Positions 8,715 to 15,761 of a DNA stretch of 18,475 bases are shown here, piece by piece (the first letter of the stretch is position 1; each line of letters opens with the position of its first letter). A program made the translations under genes and the position numbers. This DNA comes from Chryseobacterium sp. (GTDB lineage Bacteria > Bacteroidota > Bacteroidia > Flavobacteriales > Weeksellaceae). The notes under the pieces are model-generated. The model saw only the letters and a list, made by a program, of their open reading frames with translations, did no database searches and was not told the origin of the DNA. The stretch covers positions 1 to 18,475 of the forward strand of contig QFQW01000072.1 of assembly GCA_003248755.1 (NCBI GenBank). Reading direction: 5' to 3'.

Positions 8715-9230
8715 CACTTCAGATTCACTGCTGCTAAAAAAGAAGGATATGGAAAAACTTTTGAGGTAAGCATCTTTTCTCATGCTTCAACAGATGGACC
8801 TATTGGATCATATGACCCAACTAATCCGTACGATCTTTCAAGAGAGTCAGGAGATAAAATTGATAGAGGACAAATGTCTATTGCAGGATGGTCTAAAATT
8901 AATTGGAATTTTGATTCTACAAATAGTATTGCTGCTTTTTATGGGTGTCAAAGTGATGCTTTTGCAGAGAAATTTATGAAGTTTACTAATGTTTTATATA
9001 CAGCAGGAGTTAGTGGAAGAGCAGGTGGTTCAGAATCTTTATCTGGAAATTTTAGTGGTACAATATTCAACTTTTTGTTTTCAAGTTCAAATGTGTATTT
9101 AAGGTCTCAAACAGGAGGCAAAGTTGATCCATTGATTTTTTACAGAAGAGGTTATACCCAAAAAATAGGCGATAAAACTTTTTTAAAACCAATAGAATAT
9201 TATAAAAACGCAACTGTTCCTTCAAAATAA
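8715..9230 (+). pseudogene. Orphan RHS C-terminal tip, clan CD peptidase-like, without start or core
   Basis: The frame is open from 8715 to the stop at 9230 with no ATG before 8874, and recognisable domain sequence begins well upstream of that ATG (KTFEVSIFSHASTDGPIGSYDP from about 8754). The pattern is a hydrophobic strand plus SH (His at 8781-8783), then 55 residues later a hydrophobic strand plus YGC (AAFYGCQSDAFAEKF, Cys at 8946-8948). This is the His...Cys layout of clan CD peptidases (caspase, CHAT, gingipain families), although the usual HG is HA here. After the Cys come GVSGRAGGSESLSGNFSG and a C-terminal stretch. I read it as a displaced toxin tip of an older version of the upstream RHS gene. 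An expressed short form from 8874 (118 aa) would lack the His and so be inactive as a peptidase. Confidence 0.6.
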
Positions 9231-9236
9231 TAATTT

Positions 9237-9335
9237 ATGAAATATTTTTTTAACTGGTTAATTTGTTTTTTCTTGTACTTATTTTGTTCGATTTTTTACC
9301 AAAAATTTTTTGGAATTGAACCATTCAATATGTAA
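9237..9335 (+). pseudogene. Remnant of a small membrane protein (possible old immunity gene)
   Basis: A 32-codon frame starts 6 nt after the orphan tip's stop: MKYFFNWLICFFLYLFCSIFYQ followed by KFFGIEPFNM and a stop. It has one strong hydrophobic helix, is AT-rich like the tip, and lies where an immunity gene would be. It ends abruptly exactly where sequence of a different character (the Crp/Fnr fragment) begins, so it looks 3'-truncated by recombination. The assignment as an immunity remnant is an inference from position and hydrophobicity. Confidence 0.4.
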
Positions 9336-9780
9336 GTATATTTCTTTTATTGTAAAAGGAGCCGTTCGTCAATATACTGTAGATGAAAAAGGGAACGAAC
9401 ATGTACTTAACCTTGCCATAGAAAATTGGTGGACTTCGGACAGGGAAAGCTATCATAAGCTGATACCATCGATATATAATATTGATGCTTGGGAGGAAAC
9501 CCATGTGTTGATGCTTCCAAAAACAGATGGCTGGTATGATAAAGTTAATTCCATTCCAGCATTTTGCCAATTGCGAATAAAACTTGACGATGCCCATCAC
9601 ATGGCCATGCAAAGCAGGTTACATTCTTCTATTAATTATACTGCGGAATATCGATACGAAGAATTGCTGCGAAAATATCCTGATTTTCTTCAACGGTTTC
9701 CTCAGCACATCATCGCTTCCTACTTAGGTATTACCAAAGAAACGCTTAGCCGGATTCGCAACCAGTCTCTTAAAAAGTAA
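9310..9780 (+). pseudogene. Crp/Fnr-family transcriptional regulator, 5'-truncated
   Basis: The frame encodes the rest of a cyclic-nucleotide-binding-like beta-roll (YISFIVKGAVRQYTVDEKGNEHVLNL, then WWTSDRESY), a dimerisation helix region and a C-terminal winged helix-turn-helix (FPQHIIASYLGITKETLSRIRNQ). Family members are about 190 aa, so the first ~40 residues are missing. The only possible start is a TTG at 9310, whose first eight codons overlap the membrane-protein remnant in another frame and are not homologous. Recognisable homology begins at about 9334. The gene was probably cut by the same event that truncated the remnant. Composition from about 9355 onward is less AT-rich than the toxin-tip region. 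It is most likely non-functional, as the N-terminal half of the sensor fold is incomplete. Confidence 0.65.
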
Positions 9781-9944
9781 AATAATGACCTCACATATAA
9801 AGTTGTTGCTATGCATCAACGATTCTTATTGCCACCAGTCAAATTATGGTAAAATCAGCTTTGGATTTATTTAGAATTTTTCTGAAAATACTCATAAGGT
9901 GGTGTGGAGATTTAATACATACAACTTCTCCTGATTAAAAAAAC
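9781..9944. other. Intergenic region between convergent genes
   Basis: This spacer lies between the Crp/Fnr fragment (plus) and the LacI-type gene (minus). I see no convincing hairpin terminator, RNA gene or short coding frame in it. Confidence 0.5.
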
Positions 9945-10880
9945 TCAAGCAGACTGTTTTTTTATAATTGTTAGTAGTTTCATCGCAGCCATTTTTCCCA
10001 TTTCGAAGCCATCATTAATAATACATTCGTAGGAGTCATCCAGATATTTTGGGAGAATCCCTTCTGTAATAGCGACAACCTTGGCTTTTGAAGAATCAGT
10101 TTTTTTATTGACAAGTGAACTGTGCAGTCCGGCAAGAGTTTCGTCGCTCATCACAAAGTAACCGTCGAAATCTTCATAATCAAGAATGATACTCATCTTC
10201 TCCTTTACCATATCGGCGGATTCACAGTAGATGATCTTGCACTTTACATCTTTGTGCTTATCAATGACCTCTGAAAAATAATTTTTACGGGTTTGCGATA
10301 TTTCCAGATTCTCATCGCCGAAAATAGCAATGATATTTTTGCAGTTAGCTTCAACAAGCTTTTTGGCGGCAGTCTGTGCATCAATCCTGTTGTCAAATAT
10401 CACCTCTTCAAATGAACTTTGCGGAATGGTCTTGTCGAAAATAACCAAAGGAAGTTCCAGCTCTTTAATTTTATTGAAATGCTTGAGGTCCTTCGTCTGT
10501 CTGCTGAGGGAAACAAGGATACCATCCACTCTTGAATTGATGCATGTAATCAGATTTTCCTCTTCCATCCCTAGAGATTCTTCCGAAGAAAGTACAAAAA
10601 AGTTATAGCCTTCCGAATGCAGCACGGAGGAAATCCCTTTGATAATGGAAGGAATGAAAAACATCGAAATTTCCGGGATGATAAGCCCGATGACCTTGGA
10701 TGACTTTTTCCGGAAATTGATGGCGAAGTCATTCGGGACATAGTTAAAAGTATCTGCAACCTCCTTTACACGCTGTTTTACAGATGCGCTGATGTCCGGG
10801 TGGTTTTTAAGCGCTCTGGATACCGTTGACGTGCTGATATTGAGCATCTTTGCAATGTCTTTTATGGTGATTCTTTTCAT
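9945..10880 (-). CDS. LacI-family transcriptional regulator
   Basis: A 311-aa protein. An N-terminal helix-turn-helix (ITIKDIAKMLNISTSTVSRALKNHPDIS, residues 4-31) with its hinge helix region (YVPNDFAINFRKKSSK) is followed by a periplasmic-binding-protein-like sensor domain starting VIGLIIPEISMFF and including SRVDGILVSLS, LVIFDK and FDGYFVMSDETLAGL. It is slightly short for the family (usually 330-345 aa), mostly at the C-terminal end. It is divergent from the TonB receptor gene, with 243 nt between the starts and a perfect palindromic operator in that gap. The likely role is a repressor of the adjacent sugar genes, relieved by the sugar or a product, as for SuxR-type regulators of sucrose loci. 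The ligand is inferred from context only. Confidence 0.9.
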   Translation of the reverse strand: MKRITIKDIAKMLNISTSTVSRALKNHPDISASVKQRVKEVADTFNYVPNDFAINFRKKSSKVIGLIIPEISMFFIPSIIKGISSVLHSEGYNFFVLSSEESLGMEEENLITCINSRVDGILVSLSRQTKDLKHFNKIKELELPLVIFDKTIPQSSFEEVIFDNRIDAQTAAKKLVEANCKNIIAIFGDENLEISQTRKNYFSEVIDKHKDVKCKIIYCESADMVKEKMSIILDYEDFDGYFVMSDETLAGLHSSLVNKKTDSSKAKVVAITEGILPKYLDDSYECIINDGFEMGKMAAMKLLTIIKKQSA

Positions 10881-11008
10881 TTTGAGTTAATAGAGTATAT
10901 TTTTGGGATAATTTAGTAATGATTTTGATCATTTTAATGGTTAAAATATGTTAAATAATTAAGCTTAAAAGTTAATGAAAAGTTAAAATAAAATTTTATT
11001 ACTAACAG

Positions 11009-11030
11009 CAACCGATTGCGCAATCGGTTG
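11009..11030. promoter_or_regulatory. Perfect 22-bp palindrome, LacI-family operator
   Basis: The half-site CAACCGATTGC is followed directly by its exact reverse complement, giving a central TTGCGCAA. An even-length palindrome with a central CG and flanking AACCGAT/ATCGGTT arms is typical of LacI-family operators. It sits between the divergent LacI-type and receptor genes, 93 nt before the receptor start. Its right end supplies a TTG at 11028-11030 that could be the -33 element of a weak promoter (TAGCATTC at 11051-11058, 20-nt spacer, a poor match to TANNTTTG). Binding there would then block transcription. The operator call is firm from symmetry and place; the promoter is tentative. Confidence 0.8.
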
Positions 11031-11123
11031 AAATTAACATAAGGTTAATATAGCATTCAAACTGCATTTTTGATATCTTAAAAAAAATACTTTTAACCCA
11101 TAACAAAAAAACTTCATAAAAAT

Positions 11124-13547
11124 ATGGAATCAAAGATGTTTACTAAATTACTGGTTTTCGGTGCGATGAACACCGCGGCCTTTATGTTTTCACAAAGCAA
11201 TGTAAATGACACAATATCAAGAGATAAAGCAATTGATGAAGTGGTGATTACAGGAAACTCCAATCCTAAGGCATCCATTAAGACCAGTACTTCTATCTCC
11301 ACATTAAAAATGAAAGATATAGAAAATGCTGCACCAAGAACGACCGCAGAAATTTTCCGTACAATTCCGGGAATCCGTTCAGAATCTTCCGGAGGAGAAG
11401 GTAATTCTAACATTACCGTGAGAGGGGTGCCCGTTTCAGCCGGTGGTTCCAGATATTTGCTCATTCAGGAAGATGGTCTTCCGGTAATGCAATTTGGAGA
11501 CATCGCTTTCGGAACCCAAGACCAGTTTACAAGATTCGACTCGTTCGTGTCAAGAGTTGAAGCGCTTAGAGGAGGTTCAGCTTCTGTATTTGCCAGCAAT
11601 TCTCCGGCAGGGATTATCAACTTTATTACCAAGACTGGTGAGAAAGAAGGCGGAAGCATTACTCAGCAGATGGGACTTAACTACAAAAATTACAGAACCG
11701 ATTTCGATTACGGAACCAAAATAGGCGATGACACTTACATGGCAGTTGGAGGCTTCTACAGAATTGGGGACGGACCAAGGAAAACAGGCTTCAACTCCAA
11801 CAACGGCGGACAGTTCAGACTTTCTTTCCTTAAAAAATTTGAAAAAGGAAGCTTCCGCGTGTATGCCAAATTCCTGGACGACAGAACCGCAGCTTATATG
11901 CCTATGCCTGTTGGCGTTACCGGAACGGATGCAGACCCGAAATGGTCTTCACTGCCTAACTACAATATTCTTACAGGAGCCCTGCAAACCATCAACCTGC
12001 AGCACGACAGAACTTTGGGAAATGATGGTAACATATTCAATACTGATGTTTCAGATGGGATGCATTCTCTGTCAAAAGTTATCGGTGCAGAATTCAATTA
12101 TAACCTTGGCGAAGGTTGGAAATTGGAAGAAAAAATCCGGTATGCAGCCAATGGCGGACAGTTTGTAGCACCTTTTCCTGCAAGCGTGAGCAAAGGAAGC
12201 GACTTCTTCAATGCAACTAACTTTACCAATTTCGGAAGCGCAGTCTATGCAGGAACCAACACACCGATTGACATGAATGCGAACTATATGAAAATTGCCC
12301 TTTTCAATGTAAAGCTGAATAACTTTAATAATTTTGTGAATGACTTCAATATCAGCAAAAAATGGGATATTGTGAAGTTTAACGCAGGATTGTACAAATC
12401 TTCCCAGAACATTAATATGTCATGGATGTGGAACAACTATCTGCAGGAAGTCAGCGATAAAAACGCAAGATTAGTTGATGTGAAAAACACTGCAGGACAG
12501 TATATTACCGACAACGGTTTGCTTAACTACGGAATGAAAGACTGGGGCAACCTGAAAAGAGACTACAACACCAAATATGATATTACCGCTCCGCATGCTC
12601 AGGTGGAAATCAACGCAACAGACAAATTAACCATCGATGCAGGGGCAAGATATGATATCGGAAAAGTAACCGGTTATTTTTCAGGAGCAACGGTTACTTA
12701 CACCAGCCGGGATATGAACGGAAACGGCGTAATTGAGATTCCTGAACAAATGGTTGGTTCCAATGATAACATTAATGTTCCAGTAAATTACAGATACGGA
12801 ATTTTCGGATATTCAGTGGGCGCGAACTATGCTTTGAACAACAAAAATGCGGTTTTCGCAAGAGTGAGTCAGGGCGGAAGCGCATCCGCGGACAGAATCC
12901 TGTTCTCCGGATATAATTATACCAATAATGATGACCCGGCTTTGGATGCCGTGAAAGTCAATAAGGTGAATCAGGTAGAAGCAGGTTATAAGCTAAGAGG
13001 CTCAGGATATTTCCTTAATACCACTTTGTTCTATGCAGGAACCAAAGAAGCCAATTACGAAGCTACAACTCAGAAAAAAACCGAAAATAAATACCAGTCT
13101 TTCGGGGTAGAATTGGATGGTTATTACAAAATCACTCAGGGATTGGATGTGAAAGCCGGTCTTACTTATACCCACGCAGAAATCAAAAATGCCATAGACC
13201 CGACTATCATCGGAAATATGCCGAGAAGAACGCCGAAATTGATGTATTCCGTGAATCCTAATTTCAATGCGAACAAGTTCAATGTAGGATTCTACCTGAT
13301 TGGCGCTACCAAAGCCTTCACCCAGGATAACAACAAATTGGTAATGCCGGGTTACGCTATCGTAAATCCGTATGTTTCTTATCAGGTACTCAGAAACCTT
13401 TCGGTAAGTCTGAATGCTAATAATGTTTTCAATACCATTGCGGTGACAGAGGCAGAAGAAGGTTCAATTGCCGGCGGAAACGGAATCGTAAGGGCAAGAA
13501 CACTTCCGGGAGCCAGCTATAGCGTGAGTGTGAAATTTGATTTATAA
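11124..13547 (+). CDS. TonB-dependent outer-membrane receptor (probable sucrose/oligosaccharide uptake)
   Basis: An 807-aa protein. The signal peptide is MESKMFTKLLVFGAMNTAAFMFSQ; ATG 11136 is an alternative start and would give a more usual MFTKLL signal. It is followed by a TonB-box-like segment (IDEVVITGN), a plug domain (about residues 55-170: TTAEIFRTIPGIRSES, NITVRGVP, YLLIQEDGLPV, VSRVEALRGGSASVFASNSPAGIINFITK) and a 22-strand barrel ending in an aromatic-rich strand (SYSVSVKFDL, last residue Leu). No carboxypeptidase-like N-terminal domain and no SusD partner are present, so it is not a SusC-type pair. Its position behind a LacI operator and ahead of invertase and sugar-transporter genes suggests import of sucrose or a related oligosaccharide, comparable to SuxA of Xanthomonas. 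The substrate is inferred. Confidence 0.85.
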   Translation: MESKMFTKLLVFGAMNTAAFMFSQSNVNDTISRDKAIDEVVITGNSNPKASIKTSTSISTLKMKDIENAAPRTTAEIFRTIPGIRSESSGGEGNSNITVRGVPVSAGGSRYLLIQEDGLPVMQFGDIAFGTQDQFTRFDSFVSRVEALRGGSASVFASNSPAGIINFITKTGEKEGGSITQQMGLNYKNYRTDFDYGTKIGDDTYMAVGGFYRIGDGPRKTGFNSNNGGQFRLSFLKKFEKGSFRVYAKFLDDRTAAYMPMPVGVTGTDADPKWSSLPNYNILTGALQTINLQHDRTLGNDGNIFNTDVSDGMHSLSKVIGAEFNYNLGEGWKLEEKIRYAANGGQFVAPFPASVSKGSDFFNATNFTNFGSAVYAGTNTPIDMNANYMKIALFNVKLNNFNNFVNDFNISKKWDIVKFNAGLYKSSQNINMSWMWNNYLQEVSDKNARLVDVKNTAGQYITDNGLLNYGMKDWGNLKRDYNTKYDITAPHAQVEINATDKLTIDAGARYDIGKVTGYFSGATVTYTSRDMNGNGVIEIPEQMVGSNDNINVPVNYRYGIFGYSVGANYALNNKNAVFARVSQGGSASADRILFSGYNYTNNDDPALDAVKVNKVNQVEAGYKLRGSGYFLNTTLFYAGTKEANYEATTQKKTENKYQSFGVELDGYYKITQGLDVKAGLTYTHAEIKNAIDPTIIGNMPRRTPKLMYSVNPNFNANKFNVGFYLIGATKAFTQDNNKLVMPGYAIVNPYVSYQVLRNLSVSLNANNVFNTIAVTEAEEGSIAGGNGIVRARTLPGASYSVSVKFDL

Positions 13548-13909
13548 ATAATTGATTATAAAAAGCTTTGTGGTGTTTCCTATCAATAGCCCCGAGCTTC
13601 AGCTCGGGGTAAAATAGGTTTCAGTAGATGTTTTTGCTCCGTAGGAGCAATATCTGTGTAGACAAAAGAACTATTTGGAAAGAGCACACCGTAGGTGTGC
13701 AACCTAAATTTTCGTATTTTTAAAAGAGTAGAGTCCCAAAGGGACGATTTAACAAAGGATAGGATGCAATCCTGCCTTAATAAATTAATACAGAATCAGG
13801 ATTCAAATCTTATCAACAAAATAACAATATATTCAACATAATTTCGAAAGAACAAAGTCAATTTGATGAACTCCTTTTGAATAAATATTAATGAACAAAC
13901 CAATTTAAA
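13548..13909. other. Intergenic region of 362 nt with hairpin cluster
   Basis: No coding frame of interest is seen here. The first half (13590-13773) holds a series of short perfect hairpins, described separately. The second half (13774-13909) is AT-rich and has no clear promoter match or second copy of the upstream operator. Confidence 0.7.
13590..13773. repeat. Cluster of five short palindromic hairpins
   Basis: Five perfect hairpins stand in a row: CCCCGAGC/GCTCGGGG with a TTCA loop (13590-13609); TTGCTCC-GTA-GGAGCAA (13634-13650); GCACACC-GTA-GGTGTGC (13684-13700); GTCCC-AAA-GGGAC (13733-13745); and AGGAT-GCA-ATCCT (13761-13773). The last four have 3-nt loops, two of them the same GTA. 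Such modules are a common type of dispersed intergenic palindrome in Flavobacteriia genomes (general knowledge, not checked here). The first could end or attenuate the receptor transcript. None is followed by a T-run, so they do not look like standard intrinsic terminators. Confidence 0.75.
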
Positions 13910-15037
13910 ATGTTTAAAGAAGAAGCCTTAAACATCATCAGGAAAGCGATTACAGAAGAAGGAATTTTAGCATCGGCGCAGCAAAGGGACAACTATGCCA
14001 GAGTCTGGGGCAGAGACTCGATGATGACAGGTTATGCCGGGATTTTAGCCAATGATGAAGAGATTCTTGCAGGCTTGGAAAAATCCATTCTCACGCTTGC
14101 CAAACATCAGGCAGAAAACGGACAGATTCCGTCCAATGTTGTGAACGGAAAAGCGAGCTATGGAACGCACGTCGGCAGAACTGATGCAACTACCTGGTGG
14201 ATTATCGTAACCTGTGAATATTTGAAAATTTACCAAAAAGCAGAGCTAAAACAACAGTTGGAAGACAAAATTTTCAAAGCATTGTCTTGTCTTAAAACCT
14301 GGGAATACAATCAGAGGGGTTTGTTATACAGTCCGCTTGGAGGAAACTGGGCAGACGAATATGTAACTTCCGGATACACTTTGTATGACAACATTTTACG
14401 ATATTGGGCGGTAAAAAATGCAGCAGGATTATATCAAAATGAGGAACTGAAAAATCAGGCAACGACTATTAAAACCTTAATCCAGGACAACTTTTATAAA
14501 ACCAAATCCGATTCTCCAAAATACCACGAAACGGCTTATTCCAAAACCGAGTCCAAACCTTATTTATGGGCATCATTGAACGCTAATGGTTACGACACCC
14601 GTTTTGATATGGCAGGAAATGCTTTGGCGATTTTCCTGGATTTTGAATTAGATTTTGAAGCTTTTACAGGATTTTTGGAAGACCTGCATACACAATTCGG
14701 ACACTGGATGCTTCCTGTGTTTTATCCCGTGATTTATCCCGGCGATTACGACTGGAAACTTTTGGAAAACAACTACAGTTATAGCTTTAAAAACGAGCCG
14801 CACCATTTCCACAATGGTGGTTCCTGGCCTATATTTCTGGGTTGGCTTTGTTTGGCACTTAAGAGGAAAGGATTGGCGGAAATCCCTGGAAAGATAATTT
14901 TTCAGTACGAACAGTTGATGCAAGAAAAAGGCTTTCATTTCAGAGAATATTATTCCACCGATAAACTCCTGCCTCTGGGAACCGAGCAATTGTGCTTTTC
15001 GGCTTCAGGATATCTGATGATGACCATGGAAAAATAG
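13910..15037 (+). CDS. GH100-like invertase (sucrose hydrolase), cytoplasmic
   Basis: A 375-aa protein without a signal peptide. It shows an (alpha/alpha)6-barrel hydrolase pattern: NYARVWGRDSMMTG (28-41), HVGRTDATTWWII (87-99), GGNWADEYVTSGYTLYDN, FDMAGNALAIF, FHNGGSWPIFLGWLCLAL (300-317) and FREYYS with SASGYLMM at the end. This series resembles the GH100 alkaline/neutral invertases (RVAPVDSGLWWI, HNGGSWP, PEYYD, AGYL). By that comparison, done from memory, Asp92 would be the catalytic acid and Glu346 the second carboxylate. Expected reaction: sucrose to glucose plus fructose in the cytoplasm. It is shorter than typical GH100 enzymes (about 450 aa or more). A related amylo-1,6-glucosidase-type activity is the main alternative. 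The kinase gene starts 25 nt downstream, so the two are probably co-transcribed. Confidence 0.75.
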   Translation: MFKEEALNIIRKAITEEGILASAQQRDNYARVWGRDSMMTGYAGILANDEEILAGLEKSILTLAKHQAENGQIPSNVVNGKASYGTHVGRTDATTWWIIVTCEYLKIYQKAELKQQLEDKIFKALSCLKTWEYNQRGLLYSPLGGNWADEYVTSGYTLYDNILRYWAVKNAAGLYQNEELKNQATTIKTLIQDNFYKTKSDSPKYHETAYSKTESKPYLWASLNANGYDTRFDMAGNALAIFLDFELDFEAFTGFLEDLHTQFGHWMLPVFYPVIYPGDYDWKLLENNYSYSFKNEPHHFHNGGSWPIFLGWLCLALKRKGLAEIPGKIIFQYEQLMQEKGFHFREYYSTDKLLPLGTEQLCFSASGYLMMTMEK

Positions 15038-15062
15038 AATTAATAAATTAAGAAAGAATAAA

Positions 15063-15707
15063 ATGATTGGAGATATAATAGAACTTAAAGAGAATCATCT
15101 GGCAATAGGTAAAGAAATATTTGAAATACTGAACACAAAATTGCCATTAAAAAGTAAACACAAACTCACCATAGGAATAGCAGGAGAAAGTGGCAGCGGT
15201 AAATCGGTGACCGCTTTTGCACTTCAAAAGATTTTAAACGAAAATGATATTAAAAGTATGGTGTGGCAGATGGATGATTATTTTAAAATTCCACCAAAAA
15301 GCAATCACGAAAATCGCCTGAAATCCATAGAAAATGTAGGAATGCAGGAAGTCAATTTAGTAAAGCTTTCTGAAAATATTTCCGAGTTTAAAAACGGGAA
15401 AACAGTAATAGAAAAACCTTTGGTACACTACAAAGAGAACAGAATTGCAAATGAAAAGATAGATGCAGCAGATTACAAAGTTCTTATCGTAGAAGGAACA
15501 TACATTCTGGAGATTGATGATTTTGATTTTAAAATTTTCATCGACAGAAATTACAAAGACACTTACGAAAACAGGATGAGCAGAAACCGTGATGAAAAGA
15601 GTGATTTTGTAGAACAGGTGTTGGAGATAGAACATCAGATTATTAAACAATTCAAAGTAAAATCAGACCTGGTTCTTGGAAAGAATTACGAGCTCTTGCT
15701 GAAATAA
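15063..15707 (+). CDS. P-loop kinase of the uridine kinase/phosphoribulokinase type
   Basis: A 214-aa cytoplasmic protein. The Walker A motif GESGSGKS lies at residues 41-48, the substrate-side acidic motif MDDYFK at 70-75, a second strand with an acidic residue is seen in YKVLIVEGTYIL, and a lid-like basic segment is DRNYKDTYENRMSRNRDEKSDF. This is the layout of uridine kinase and its relatives. It sits between the invertase and the sugar transporter, with 25 and 54 nt gaps. That makes a role in sugar metabolism, such as phosphorylating a hexose released from sucrose, worth considering. No ordinary fructokinase (PfkB or ROK type) is present in the window. Family assignment is firm; the substrate is unknown. 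Confidence 0.75.
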   Translation: MIGDIIELKENHLAIGKEIFEILNTKLPLKSKHKLTIGIAGESGSGKSVTAFALQKILNENDIKSMVWQMDDYFKIPPKSNHENRLKSIENVGMQEVNLVKLSENISEFKNGKTVIEKPLVHYKENRIANEKIDAADYKVLIVEGTYILEIDDFDFKIFIDRNYKDTYENRMSRNRDEKSDFVEQVLEIEHQIIKQFKVKSDLVLGKNYELLLK

Positions 15708-15761
15708 ATGATGGATTTAATTGCGCTTTACCCTGTTGATTCTCACAAAGGAAAATAAATT

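Noticed and set aside
8782..8979. A 65-codon frame overlapping the orphan tip
   Set aside because: The overlapping frame has the recognisable SIFSHAS and YGCQSDAFAEKF sequence, whereas this one has none; it is a shadow.
11124..13547. SusC-type receptor of a polysaccharide utilisation locus
   Set aside because: No carboxypeptidase-like N-terminal domain is seen and no SusD gene follows; a plain TonB-dependent receptor fits better.
13842..13849. TTTCGAAA palindrome upstream of the GH100-like gene as a second LacI operator
   Set aside because: It is only 8 bp and does not share the CAACCGATTGC half-site; expected by chance in AT-rich DNA.
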